Assembly: GCA_028641055.1 (NCBI GenBank)
Contig: CM054057.1
Location: 583,697,158-583,761,157 of the forward strand
Origin: Alopecurus myosuroides
Taxonomy: Eukaryota; Streptophyta; Magnoliopsida; Poales; Poaceae
DNA: 64,000 bases
Direction: 5' to 3'
Part shown: positions 32,474-44,515 of the stretch, in pieces
How positions within the stretch are numbered: position 1 is the first letter of the stretch
How the letters are laid out: every line of letters begins with the position of its first letter
Notes under the pieces: generated by a model
Told to the model about the DNA's origin: nothing
Seen by the model: only the letters and a program-made list of their open reading frames with translations
Databases searched by the model: none
Made by a program: the position numbers and the translations under genes

Positions 32474-35400
32474 AATCTACCCCCCTTACAAGAATCTCGT
32501 CCCGAGATTCCCGAAGGAGAAAGAAAGAAGGAACACCGGTTTGGATGATCTTCTCGAACCTTACGGTTTTCTTATCGAAGAGGTTGATCCATAGCATCTT
32601 GAAGTATTGAACGGATACACCTAGGTAAGAGGGAAAACTCTTAGGAACTTATCTTCAAGAATATCTAGTATCTCATGGGTAACTCATGACAGGAACGTTC
32701 ATAAAGAACTATTGAGTTATCGTGCATGAAACACATCAAGATAAAGGAGAGAATAAGAGAAGGTTTCAGGTTTATGGACGATGGTTCTTGAAAGGATTTA
32801 GAATATGAGCTTTGCACAAGACTTTAAATCCTTCTGGAAAAGAAAGGTTGGACAACTTGTAACATAGAGGTTTGTTCAAACAGAAAACCAAGATGGAGAT
32901 GATGGTCTTGGATACCACATCTTAATATCCGTAGACGAAGGGAAAACACGAGAAAACACTGTAATTCGTACGCGGAAGAGAATTTGATACATGATCATGT
33001 TCACTCTTCGGAGTGGACACAGAAGATAACGGAACTTTCATTCCGTTAAAGTTTGTCGAAAACCTTGTCAAGGATCGGGATGTTATTTCACTATAGAAGA
33101 TGAGTAACCAAAGGATGTTGGAACACCGTATTTAAGGAGGAATTCTTGGTCACACCATAAGGATGGGTAACCAATGGGGATTGGAATATCGGGAGGAATA
33201 AGGAATCTCTTTCCTATTATGGGTTTGACGTAGCAATACGTTTACCACATGGTTAAGACCCCATGGCTGAAGTAACTGACAAATTCACACAATGTGTGAG
33301 ATGGACGGAACTTCAAGTACAAACAACTTGAAAAACGGAACTGATCAATGGCGACTACAAAACACCACGATATTTTTTTTCACAATGAACTCGTTTCCAC
33401 TGGAACAAAGGTTTTGGAGGTTCAACAGAGAGATATTGGAAAGATCAACTTCCAAGTTACCCTTGATGTTTTAGATACCGACATCAGGCTCATGACAAGC
33501 CTTCTAGGTCATCAAGTGAAAGTAAAACTCTGTCTTGGAAGAACGGGGAGGGAAAACTTGTTTGAATGAGCCACACCCGAATTCTCATGGAGAGTGGTTG
33601 TTATTACAGATTCAAAGAGATATGACATTAGGCCTTCCGGCTAATTGTGTCAACCACTCATCAACCATGCCAGAATTTGAAAAGACCTAATTCAATACCA
33701 TTGAGGAAACACCAACCATCGTTCCTGCTTGAGATTCATCTCTGGCTAGTGGATTGATAACTCAGACTCGGTATGTTTGATCAAAGAGATTGCACCGGTT
33801 ATCAACGAGATACATTTACTGGATTCTCAAGATATGGACTACGATGCCACACTCAAGAGCATGAGTGATACTGTAGAAATCCTGTATTAGCAACGTGCGA
33901 AAGACGGTTGCACCTACATGGACTACTTGCAACAAAACACATCGGAGTACTTGTTGGGAAAACGATTATAAAGATAACGAAGTTCTTAGACTTCTTCTCT
34001 TTTACAAACAATCAGTCAGTGGCTTGGTGTGGATGCAAACTTAATCAAGGAGTGGAGGTAACAACCTACCATCTCAAGAATAGACCACACATATATGACC
34101 GACTTGGGATTATTCCGGAAGGAACAAGAAAACTTTTCTCGATTCCATGGCGACAACTTTCACCATAAGCACATGGACCGGAGAAAGTCACTTCGAACAT
34201 ATATAACATGAACTTCGTGATGACACAAAGTTGGTTCTCGAAAGTTTACAACATTGTTGCCATTTGTTCAGCATGAACCTCTTGCAACTTGGAGAAAACA
34301 AGAATGTCGTAGATGGGCTCAACACCATCTTTATCAAGACCCTCCAAGAAGAGGGATTCATATGATATATGAACAAGGCAAAACATTGGTTAGACCAAGG
34401 ACATGAAAGGGTACCTAGGCATAACACCATGAGTGGGAACACCCTCAAGATAGTCCTTAGAGCTGGACTTGATCTGTCGATAGCCCAAATCAAACCAAGG
34501 TGGGAAAGATAGCATGTCCACTCAGGAGATACTATCCTGCTTCAACACAAAGGAAACTATACATCCCTTAACGAGGGATAAAGTTAGGTGGATCTTTTGC
34601 CTTCCAACTCTCCAAGTTATTGTTTAAGCTCAACCACTAGTCCAGGATGTCCAGCATAGTTTCTTGGAGGAAGGAGTAGTTCAACTTACCCTTATTAAAC
34701 ATCACGGTCAGGTGACAACCTGGTGATACTTCTTGGAAGACAACCAGAATATCACGAACCACCGAAATGTCTTAGAGTTCGAAAGGAGGTTTGCTTTTCA
34801 AAGCAACTGATTCGGTCTGGAGAGATTTGGCATGAACCTAACTCTCTGATGAAGAATGTGCACCGGAATGAACGGATTTGGTAACACGGCCAGCTTTAGT
34901 AGAGACTAGGTGACCGATAGTGCTAAGAAGTATACAGATGTTTCTTGGATTTTGCAAAGCAATAAGAGTTGCTAGGAATATCTGGTACACATGTCAATAC
35001 ACACCCATCCATCTCGAGCACTAAGGCTTGGAGGAAAGGTGGGTAAGGATGTGTGAGAGCATCACTTCATCAATAGAGCCATGAAATTGAACATAGCCTC
35101 TTGATATGTAAGAGTGTGATACTCAAAGGTAGAACAGAATAGAAGCTAATGAAACTTCTTTAATCTGCGGATTACAAAACTTTGACCTGGTTCTAGAGAT
35201 GAACGAGGTACTGTAGTTTGTTTCTCCTAACATACAAAGGTGAGATGTTCTAACGGAAAACAAGAGCAAATGCAATGGAATATCCAACACACATATGCAA
35301 CTTGGTGTCCAAAACGACGGATGGAGATTTGAGTGCAAATAGAAGGTAGAAACATGCTCAGGAGAAATCCTAAGATCACGTTGATTGCACAGGGTAATAC

Positions 35401-36251
35401 TCATTTGTACAACCCATGCTAAGAAGACGAATATAGCTGAATCAAGGAGAAAGATGTGTAGGCCATGATGATCACTCCTGTTGTGACCCATTATGATTCC
35501 AAGAGCAAACCTATGGCTATTGGAGCTGAGATTACCTAGCCACCCTAAGGTAAAACAGATTCCTCGGGATTAACAGAACGAGACTTGGGTTAAAGGTCAG
35601 CATCTTGTACTGATAGCATGGTCATCACATGGTTATAACCACATGATTCAACCCACCGCAGTTCAGCACATTCCGGGACCTTCGGTTCAAGTCCAAGGTT
35701 AAAAACATTGAGAAAGGAATAACTAGTATCTCAGTGCCTCGAAGGACACCATGAATAACAATCACGAAGGATCTTTCAAAAGCCAACAAAACTCCGGAAG
35801 GATTTGAGCAGAGGATAACGGATACATTCGAGACTAAAAGAAAATCTCGAGGTTCAGGATTTTGAGACTTTAGAACAAGAGTATGTGGAACCCACAAAAC
35901 TCTGAGAGATTATGATTGGAAGAGAATCTCCCAGTTTGAGTCGAGAGATAACAGAACACGGAACACACACGACTCTAGAAACTTTAACACTAGGTCAACT
36001 TGGGTAAAGACGTCCTTGGCAGAGAAGGCACCTAGGTTTTGAATGACTAGAAGAGATAGCAAAACCCTTTCAAATCAAAACAGATTAGATAACCCAGAGT
36101 TAGAGCGATACCAGATAAGGATTAAAAAGAATCCTAAGAAGGTTTTTCCCAATCCATTTGAGGTTTCAAAGTAGTTTTCATAAACTCTAGACTCGACATC
36201 GACCAAGCAGTAAGGTTTTCCTGCAGGCAGTCCTGCTCTGATACCATGACT
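32474..36251. other. LARD-like element internal region, non-coding
   Basis: About 3.8 kb with only short, unconvincing frames on both strands. The left edge (AATCTACCCCCCTT) reads as a purine tract on the minus strand. In published LARDs the internal domain is non-coding but conserved in RNA structure; whether that holds here cannot be seen from one copy. Confidence 0.75.
36235..36246 (-). promoter_or_regulatory. LARD-like element primer binding site (initiator tRNA-Met)
   Basis: The minus strand reads TGGTATCAGAGC, the standard primer site complementary to initiator tRNA-Met, 5 bp from the edge of the right LTR. Confidence 0.92.
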
Positions 36252-39200
36252 TGTCACGACCCCGGACCCAGAGATATACATACTGTTATGTGCTCCTAGC
36301 CATGGACTCACAAGGGCTTCAGGGTTACCAGCTCCGGCCGCAACAAACAACGGCAGGCAGACTGGATTCATCGGCACGTAGTCCGGATCCCCAGTCTACT
36401 ACTCCTTGTATCCATGCTAGTCATAACCAACTATGCATATTAAAGCGTCCACGAATCATATGAAACTGAAGGAAACGGGACCAAAGCTATACAGAGCTTC
36501 TATGTGTCCAGAAAGTGCAACAACAATCGAGGGTTACTGGGGTTACCTAGCCCCAGGTCGAGTCACATCGGCAGGCGGGCTCGGACATGGATCATCGGCT
36601 CCACAACCCCTCGACTGCGACAACTATGCAGGCATAGCCAAAACTGTATAACAATGAGCTCGAAACCAACAACCGATCAAAGCAACACTCTAGACATTGA
36701 AGTTGTATTAAACAGGTGTTACTAGAGTATAGCTTACAAGCAGAGATCACACGACCCAACATTACATCAGACAACGGAAGGCAAATTATGTTGCTAATCA
36801 ACAAGAACCAAAAAGGCCTAAGAGGCCGCAACATAAGGCGACGTCCCAGCCCATAGATTCCAGGCTGCTTCCTGGGAACCCCAAACTACTCGTCGATGTC
36901 CATGTTGAAACACCACCGAAGTGAGGAACTCCACCTGAACCAAAGTTAAGCAAACCTGAGTACGGGAGGTACTCAACAAGACTTACTTAACCTATTATAT
37001 ATCTGCTGGTTTCGTAAAGGGTTTTATGAAGGTTGATTTGCGTAAAGCAATCTTTGTTTTCTAAATCGAGAAAGAATAGCACGTATCATAGAAGGTTTTT
37101 AAAACAGATGAGAACTCAGCTAATCATCATCATATCAATCCGCCAACATCAATTCCCAGCATCTCACATGCTACGAGGATCACCCCTCTTGGCATCTCCG
37201 AGGAGGCATCCTTCAAACACTACCTTCATGTTTTGTCAACATCTTTTACGCCATGTTCAGGTTGTCTATGGTCTTTACATTCACCAAGTCGTCCTTAATC
37301 GTGGACACGGCTTTTCGAAAAGATTTATCCCTGCAGGGGGTACACTTTACCCACACGTACCATCCGACTCTTAGTGCCACATGTACGTTCTTCCATGGAA
37401 CGCCGCAGAGGGTGGCTAGCCACAACCTTTACCTTACCCGACCCTATCCATGAGTCAACCCAAGACAGGGCCACCCCGTCAGCAGGGAGTTGGCCATCCT
37501 CCTGCCGGCACCTGTCTCTGTGAGGCGGGGTCAAGATCCGTGTACGTCCATCACTTGGCCCCGGTCACGCCCTAGTGGAGCATTTTGTTTTCAAAATCGT
37601 TTAAAAGGTTTTATTTGCGGTGCCGAATGGAAATCTCAAACTACGTGACTCATGGATCTGGCCAAACAAATTAGTTGGTCAAGCGTGGTTACTTAGACCC
37701 CGCGTGTGGTTGCACGCTCAGTCTTGGCTTCCACTCGAGACTGTAATCCTAGGGTTGGCGAGTATAGGACGAACAACCACTTCCCAAGTGGCCTCCCATA
37801 CCAGCCTTAGTCAAGTTAACCACACAATGCTCATCTCACCACGTCATCATATCATACTAGGTTATCGCAGCTCTGATTCATCAACCGGATGGAGCAGAGG
37901 TAACAAACATGTATGACTAAGTGAAGCAGATATAAGGCTCTGGCGATGCTCACAAGCAAATCTATGGCGGCTAGGAGCGGTGGATCAGGATATTGAGGCA
38001 ATGCAGTATATAGGTGAACTATATCTACTAGCATCAAATATTTTGGAATCGAATGCAAAGTACGAGATTCAAATGTTGTTCGAAAGTATATATGAGCAGA
38101 TAAGAGGTTATGCTTGCCTTGGTTATAAGAAAACCAATAGAGATGTCTTCTCGGATAAGTGCTTGACTTGTCGGTTAAGATCAAGTATTCACCATTGGAC
38201 AGCTGGTTTTCTCTTCGGAGTCACGTTCTACCGGGGGGAACAAACACCGAAAAGAAGAATAACAATCAACACATGGCATCGATGCAATGCACAATATTTA
38301 TGCATGAGCAACTTAATGTACTGAAATAAAGTCCTAAACATGTTCGTTGGTTTGCTAGGGTTCATATGACAGTTAAGCATTTCTACTGAATGTATCCCGA
38401 AATAGACCCGGAGGGCAATTCGGGTGATTCTGAAAGTAAGTACCATTTTAAAAAGCTCAAATGAGTTTGAAAACACCATAACTAGGCTGCATTTGTCATT
38501 TTGAACAATTTGGTATATAACTTTTAATTTTCTAATTTTTGTGAATAAAAACTTATTTTTCTATTTTTAAATGATTAAACAATATTAAATAAAGGTCATT
38601 TTTGTACTTTCACAAACATGTGTGAAAATTACATATTTGGATAGAGAATAATTTTCTTAACATTTTGGTACCTCACTTTTATTTTTCTGAATTACAGATT
38701 AAAAGATATTCATAAAACAAGTTTTAATCATTTCTGTAAATTAAATACAGGTGGGGCCCACGTGGCATATCTCTTTTTCCAGAATAAAAAGGGAAACGTT
38801 TATGACATCATCGTGACTCAAAGATGACCTCACCCTAGTCTGTTCTTCACAGATGAACCCGCAATCGGCCGATTCGCTGAAAATTGGCCGAGGTCGTGCT
38901 ATGCGTTGCGGAGAGGACTCGACGGCGAGTCGGATGGTGGCGGCACAGCCCACTTTGGGTCACCGGAGCGACGGCGTCGACCGTCCGCAACGGCGACCGA
39001 CGGCGGTTAACGGCGACGGAGAAGAACGAGCAAGCGGGGAAGCCAGAGGAGGACATGCGAAGGAGGAGGAGCTCATCCTGATGCTCTAGGAGGTCTCGGG
39101 GAGGTGAGTGGAGCTCGGAATAGCCGTCAATGGGGCGGCGGAGGCTCGCTGGTGGCGATGAAGAAGGGACCGATTCCGGCGACTTGGGCACTCCCGGCAA

Positions 39201-39850
39201 GCGAGGTTCGACGGGGAGGTGGAGGAGATCGAGGCGGACCTTCCTGCGTGGTCAGCTCGTCCAGGGGTGGCCGGAGACGGCAGGGCGAGGCGGCGGCCGG
39301 AGACAGTAGGTTAGGGTTTGGGTTCTCTACGAGATGTCGAGGAAGAGAGAAACGCTCGGGGAGGACGAGAAGTGAGGGGCACGCCGTCTTCGGGGTGTCC
39401 TCTTCCACGCAAGCAAGCGGCAAGTAGGAGGTGGCAGCGGCGGCGGCGCGGCTGCCACGCAGCTGCTCCTTCTGGCTCGAGGTAGAAGACAAAGGGGCAT
39501 TTTTGATAACCCCCAGTTTTCCCCAGAAATTACAAAGAAGCCCCTGCAGCTTTTAAAACAGAACCTAAACACATGCTTTAAGGGTCTTTTTGCAAATATA
39601 AAAATTGGCACAAATAACTTTTGGAAAGCTTGTGAAATTTCAAACAAAACCATGTGTTTCTTTGGTGTATTTGAAATATTTTTCAACACAAGATTTTGGA
39701 AACCAAAATAAGTACTATTTGTGAGATTTTCTCAAACCATTGAAATTCACAATTTAAATTGTTTCAACCTGGTTTAAATTGTTGTTTTCATGCATGTATG
39801 ATATGAACACAACACCACAACCCTTTGCTAGCAAAATTTGGGATGTTACA
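36252..39850 (-). repeat. LARD-like element 5' LTR (right copy)
   Basis: 3599 bp, matching the left LTR along its whole length with scattered substitutions and a few indels. Open frames shared by both LTRs (for example 30684-31028 and 37980-38324) follow from the LTRs being copies of each other and are not evidence of coding. Confidence 0.93.
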
Positions 39851-40083
39851 ACGCTGCGGCAGCGGGAAGCCGAGGCGGGGAGACGGCGGTGGCCCCGGTC
39901 GACCTCTGCGCCTAGCTGGACCGGTTCGAGGAAGATGGGTCCGTGTTATACATCAGCTTCGGGAGCATGGCGGTGCTGCAGCCGGCCCACGCCGCGGCGC
40001 TGACGGCCGCCCTAGAGCGCACCGGCGTGGTATTTGTGTGGGCGGTCGGCCCGACGGTGACACTCCCAGTGGGGTTCGAAGGT
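39851..40083 (+). pseudogene. UDP-glycosyltransferase pseudogene, 3' fragment
   Basis: The frame resumes after the LARD-like insertion with RGGETAVAPVDLCA, then a TAG at 39913-39915 where related enzymes have Trp, then LDRFEEDGSVLYISFGSMAV and the AALERTGVVFVWAVG motif typical of plant glycosyltransferases just before the sugar-donor (PSPG) box. Similarity ends near GFEG at 40083. The PSPG box with its WxPQ and HCGWNS-type residues is missing, so the enzyme cannot work. Together with 28752-28950 this is one gene remnant cut by the retroelement. Confidence 0.82.
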
Positions 40084-40154
40084 CAATCGTCGCCCGCTCG
40101 AGCCTGAACCCCTACGAGTGCGAAGGTAAGCCCCTGCCGGTGGAGCTCTGAATC

Positions 40155-40500
40155 GTCCGCCGCCGCGGTGGCGCCTCCAAGCAGCGACGAGAAGCCTTGG
40201 TGCTATGAGCAGCAGAAGGTTGTGCTACCCGGGAGCAGATGCTCCCAACGGCGGGAGGTCATAATCCGAGCGGAGCGGGGATGTGCTTCCAGCGACGGCA
40301 GAGTATGCTCCCATGATAGAACGGCGGTGCTCCTGTAGCATGTCGGCGGTGCTCCAGTAGGATTTTTGCCGTTTGCTGGACGATGATGCTACCATGAGTG
40401 CTCCTGAACGTTCGTCAATGGTGCTCCAATGGGCAAGCGGCTGTGCTCCCGAAGGCCGCAAGCAGTCCCGCCGGCAAGGCCGGCCCTCCTGAAGACATAA
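40155..40500. repeat. Degenerate GTGCTCC-motif repeats
   Basis: The heptamer GTGCTCC or close forms (ATGCTCC, GTGCTTCC) recur about ten times at irregular spacings with GGCGG between them. It lies between the glycosyltransferase remnant and the TTTTTTGCTAC-rich stretch and has no convincing reading frame. Confidence 0.5.
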
Positions 40501-40860
40501 TTTTTTTGCTACATTTTTATAATTTCTTTGCAATTTTTGTATATTTTTTTTTGCTAAGAGAACTCCGGTGAGGTCAAATTTTTGCTAAGATACAATATTT
40601 TTTTTGCTACAATAATTCTAAATTTTTGCTATCTTAGTAGAATTTTTTTGCCATGAAAATATCTGGCGAGGTCGCCGGCGAGCCCCCGGCGATGTCTCCG
40701 GCGAATTTGATTTTTTGCTACAATAGCACGAATTTTTTGTTGCTACAGTAACTCCGGCGAAGTCTCCTGCGAGGTTTCCGTGGTGAACATTTTTTGCTAC
40801 ATGGAGCAAAAGCGGGGGCTTTTTTTTGCTACATATAGGCGGTACGAATTAGGCAGGAAA
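40500..40860. repeat. TTTTTTGCTAC-rich dispersed short repeats
   Basis: The string TTTTTTGCTAC or TTTTTGCTA recurs about eight times, between blocks reading CTCCGGCGAGGTC and variants. This looks like the terminal part of a Mutator-like or other low-complexity element seen near captured gene pieces in grasses, but I cannot assign it to a family. Confidence 0.45.
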
Positions 40861-40882
40861 AGTACACGTGTCAGCACGGGAC

Positions 40883-40913
40883 CCCGGGATGGAAAATTTT
40901 GATCCCGGGGACC
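40883..40913. repeat. Imperfect palindrome CCCCGGGAT...ATCCCGGGG
   Basis: The stretch reads CCCCGGGATGG, AAAATTTT, then GATCCCGGGG and is its own reverse complement apart from a few central bases. It lies beyond the 3' end of the glycosyltransferase remnant, as the palindrome at 28538 lies before its 5' end. Confidence 0.7.
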
Positions 40914-41122
40914 CCAGCACTGTACTTTGGTCTTTCACTGTTTCATTCCTAGAGAGAGAAAAAAATCTATGAATAAAGCAAATTTGCCTTCAACCCCTGC
41001 CAAATCAAGAAATGTAGCTTCTGTTTCCAATCGAGCACCAAAATTTATAAGAGAAGATCTGCAGCTTGGAAAAAATAAATGGAAGCAGATCCGTTATAAA
41101 AAAAAGAACGGATAGCTTGGAA

Positions 41123-41212
41123 AACATGGTGAGCTCGACCCTGGCCGGCGGCAGACAGCATGCTCCAGATATCGATACCCACATGGTTTCCGTTGACGTC
41201 CCTGAACTGGCT
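41123..41212 (-). pseudogene. Legume-lectin-domain fragment
   Basis: On the minus strand a 30-codon stretch reads QFRDVNGNHVGIDIWSML followed by small residues. The NGNHVGIDI pattern is characteristic of legume-type lectin domains as found in plant lectin receptor kinases. No kinase, transmembrane segment or start is nearby and the surrounding frame is low complexity, so it is at most a gene scrap. Confidence 0.5.
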
Positions 41213-42259
41213 GCGGGCGGCGTGCGGAGGCCGGCCGGCGGCAGTGGGAACGGGCAGGTCGCGGGCCGGCAGCGGGACAGGCAGGTCGCGGGCAGACGCA
41301 CAGGCAAAGTCGCAGGCCGAGACGCAAAGCGGAGCAGGTCGGCGTGGATCTCCTGGAGCGCCGGATCAAGAAGGTGGAGAAATCGAGGTCCAAGCGGTGG
41401 AGGCAAGATGGGATTGAGGCGGCGTGGCTGCGCCGACCACGGGAAGGAGATGGGATTAGGTTTGGGTAGTGGGGACGAGATGCGTTGAAGATGGACATGT
41501 ACACCTTCGCTGCCTCTATGGGATGGAAATGCACAATATTCAGGTTGTTTGTTGCAAAAGGTAATGGCACAAATTTCCAACCGACTAGACGGTCGGGATA
41601 AGAGGGAACACATGTGGAATTTCCGCGTCCCCTAGCATGTCTCTGCCAATTAATCAGCTATGCAGCACAGCCTGAATCCTAGAGCAGCAGTCTTGTCAGG
41701 TCAATTAGCAGGCCGGTTCAGCAGACATTTGAGGGTTAAAAATGTGCGTGGCATTCATCATGAGATTTGACGACTAACCAACCAACCAGTGTTTGAGACC
41801 AAATTTTGTTGCCTCCCAGATCACCGATACTGATACTCCCAGGCCGCAAGCTAGTAAAACCGAAAAATGTTCAGAATTCAGATCAGATCGAAAGTTCTGC
41901 ACGATGGTTCAGAAACCTGACGCTTGTGCGCTTTCCAGACGTGGCTGACGCCCGGGAGCAGCGGTGGACGCCGCCGGGCACGCACTTCGACCAGTTCGGT
42001 GCGGCCGGTCATCGATTCGGCTGGAACTGCACCTACGGCAAGCTCGCCGCTATTTGGCTCCCGCTATTTGGCTCCCCAAGGAGGCAAGGACGTCCAGGGC
42101 CTCGGTTCCTGCGAGGTAAAGATGAAGATCAGCGAGAGACCTTTAAACCCTAAACTATTTTACAAAGAATTTTTGTGTCGCTAGCTGACGCGATGCATTT
42201 TGGATGGCAGTACACGATGGAGCGGGGTGAGGTTCACGCGTGCCCACTTGTCCATGTTT
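41213..42259. other. No recognisable gene; GC-rich fragments
   Basis: It contains a GC-rich part (about 41213-41470) and another around 41900-42110 with an open plus-strand frame of 115 codons that I cannot match to a family. Base composition suggests pieces of former genes. Confidence 0.4.
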
Positions 42260-42910
42260 GGTGCTATCTAACATAATCACCACAACATCACTTGTTGATT
42301 GATCGCGCGTACCCTTAGCTGATTTGCATGCAGTTCTTGCCAGGCTCCAAAAATGGCAATGAGCTGCACTGGACAAGGTCAATGTGAGAGCTAAAAACTA
42401 TTACTCCCTCCGACTCAAATTAATTGTCACAAAGTTGGACAAAAGTAGATATATCTAGACATGATTTAGTGTTACATACATCAACTTTTGTCTATGTTTG
42501 TGACAGTTAATTAGAGACAGAGTGAGTATATGAAGGTGTCATCCAACAAGACCAGTAACGTTTTGATTAAAAGAACGCCACCTATAGGAATGAGTGACCA
42601 CATCAATTATTCAAGATCTCCTCAAGGCCACTTTGTTGAGACTACTGCATTTATATTTCTACCTCAGCTTTCGAGCACAATGACAACAAAAACCCTAAGC
42701 TATTATGAGATCCAAGTTATCCCAAGTGAGGTAGGCACCATGGATATTACTTTCTCCTTTTTATTGTTGAAGCCAGGTTTTTGGTAGATATATTTATACA
42801 CAACGTGCAATACGCACGCGCACACTATAAAAAAATATGCTATATTGGGGATCTATTAGGAGTATATAAACTTGAATCTATGGTTGTGCATCTAGTCTAC
42901 GAAATTTCTC
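42260..42910 (+). repeat. Diverged, gapped copy of parts of the 7240-8990 region
   Basis: Two short stretches match the duplicated region: GCTATCTAACATAATCACCA near 42270 (compare 7257) and an ATATGCTATATTGGGGATCT to GTTGTGCATCTAGTCTAC block at 42832-42900 (compare 8838-8910 and 10468-10540). The part between them is unrelated and includes a Stowaway MITE. It may be an older, third copy. Confidence 0.4.
42404..42526. mobile_element. Stowaway MITE (Tc1/Mariner type)
   Basis: The left end CTCCCTCCGACTCAAATTAA and the right end, read inward, CTCACTCTGTCTCTAATTAA are imperfect inverted repeats flanked by TA (42402-42403 and 42527-42528). TTGTCACA and TTGTGACA arms continue the fold. 123 bp, no coding, a typical grass Stowaway. 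Confidence 0.85.
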
Positions 42911-44102
42911 TATGATGCCGAGATGCACGTTGAGAATTGTAACTTTTGTATGTATTGAGTGTTTTCTAAGATATTCCTACTTTTATTGGTTCAAAGAAAT
43001 TCAATTTTCTGTAGATAAAGAAAAAAGAACTATTTACCCCTTTGTAAAGAATAATATGTATGTTTTGTTAGAAGTTTCTGGAAGAACTGGAAATGAACTT
43101 ACCTCTATGTAGTACTTGGTTTTGATAGTTTTTTTTTATCGTAGCACATGTATTTATTTTATGTACTTTTATCTTGAACATATATATATATATATATCTC
43201 ATGGTGTTACACTCATTTTATGTACTAAGATTAAATATTTAATAAATTGTTAAAATCGTTGAATTTTTAAATAGTAAAAGATGGAGAACATGAGCTTATT
43301 GTCTATTTAGAGGGACATCCGCTGATGGACTAACCATAGACTAGCGGAAATGTGCCAAAAATAATGTTAGATCTAGTTATAATATCTATGAATTCATTTT
43401 GTATCAATTCTAATTCTAGATATTCATCATCTAACTAGATATATCCAGAGTTGCAAATTTAGGATTCGCAATGGTGAATTATTTATACTAAATTCTTCTA
43501 TTTTTTTTTTAAGCCCGACTTAAAATTTGTAAGCAAACAAGAATCTTGCTACAAATTAATATACCACGGTTTGGTCTAAACTTAAACAACCACAAAAACA
43601 TCCGTGCTAAAATCAAACCATATGTTGTTGTGGAGTTGTGTTGGTCTTTCAAAATCTAACTTCGGCCTCTTGATTTTTTTTTGCCAAATTGAATTTCCAT
43701 CCAGGTATAATGGGTGAACATATTTTACCATTTCTCGGTTGAATTTTCTTTTAACTTGTTGCAATGTCTATTTATTTTTGTTGATGCGCACTTAAGTATC
43801 TTTAAATATCTTTCCAGAGGCTCCTCGAGGATAAGAATCTAACAAGTCTATTAATATAGGTTTGCAGTGTATGTTCTGCTAGATTAGTTGCAAAATATGG
43901 GATATCATATGTCTTCCAGGTATCTGCAACTAGTTTGTCCCTGAATCTCCTTCCCGATGCCTAGCCTATTGAATTTTCTGTTTATTGGTACACTCATGCT
44001 CAAATGTGCTCTTGTGGTTCTTGAAAATTCTATGATTGCCAATGAATAACCGTTTGCATGGTCTCGAAATCGTAACATGCAAAATAAGTTTGAACCGGAC
44101 AC
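42911..44102. other. AT-rich DNA with no recognisable feature
   Basis: Only short frames without family similarity occur, and a TA microsatellite near 43181-43197. The segmental duplication begins at 44103. Confidence 0.5.
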
Positions 44103-44484
44103 ATTATTGTATTCTTGTCATTATGTGTTACATTTCCTGTCTATCAACTAAGAGCTGCACAGTAGAATAGAATCTGAACTTGATGGCAGATGATAAACGC
44201 GTGCAGGAAAGAAAGACCGCGTGCCGGTTCCTGGCGCATGTGGTGGACGTGTTTTCTTCGATGCACATGCTATGCCATTCGCTTACCTGTCCTGCAGCTC
44301 GCTGCCGACTCGTTTCGACAGTTTACGTGGCCGTCTCGGACGGTTCGTCGACTCTGTGTAGCCTGATCGACAATAGCCGTCGTCGGAGATGGCAGTTATC
44401 GACGTGTGGTGCTGGCGCAAGGTCGCGATGTACCTAAGCAAAACCAAAAAATCAAAGTTTTTTTAAGGGGTAAAAAAATCACAG
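44103..44484 (+). repeat. Segmental duplication, copy 2, left part
   Basis: It matches 5523-5853 and then 6127 onward, without the Tourist MITE. It ends where the LINE is inserted, and the match resumes at 61593. Confidence 0.92.
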
Positions 44485-44515
44485 TTTTTTTTTTTGAGAA
44501 TAATCCGACTCACTT

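Larger units (their letters stand above)
28951..39850 (-). mobile_element. LARD-like non-coding LTR retrotransposon with 3.5-kb LTRs
   Basis: Two long direct LTRs (28951-32473 and 36252-39850) bound a 3.8-kb internal region. On the plus strand they begin TGTCATGACCCC or TGTCACGACCCC and end GGGATGTTACA. The flanks are ACGCC (28946-28950) and ACGCT (39851-39855), a 5-bp target duplication with one mismatch. A tRNA-Met primer site beside the right LTR and a purine-rich tract beside the left one fix the orientation as minus. No gag, protease, reverse transcriptase or integrase is recognisable in any frame. Large retrotransposon derivatives (LARDs) described from barley have LTRs and internal regions of this order of size; the family identity is my inference. 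Confidence 0.88.

Noticed and set aside
28846..36377. Similar minus-strand frames at 28846-29076 and 36075-36377 starting MPMNPVCLPLF
   Set aside because: They span the LTR ends and are shared only because of LTR duplication; they also run into unrelated DNA.
30684..38324. A 114-codon plus-strand frame present twice (30684-31028 and 37980-38324)
   Set aside because: Both lie at the same place in the two LTRs of one element. LTRs are copies of each other, so the repetition is not evidence of coding.
41005..41613. 202-codon minus-strand Pro/Ser/Arg-rich frame
   Set aside because: Composition reflects GC-rich DNA. The only recognisable peptide in this area, the lectin-like one, is in another frame.
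42530..42787. 85-codon plus-strand frame after the Stowaway MITE
   Set aside because: I find no family motif, no conserved counterpart elsewhere in the window and no convincing gene signals around it.
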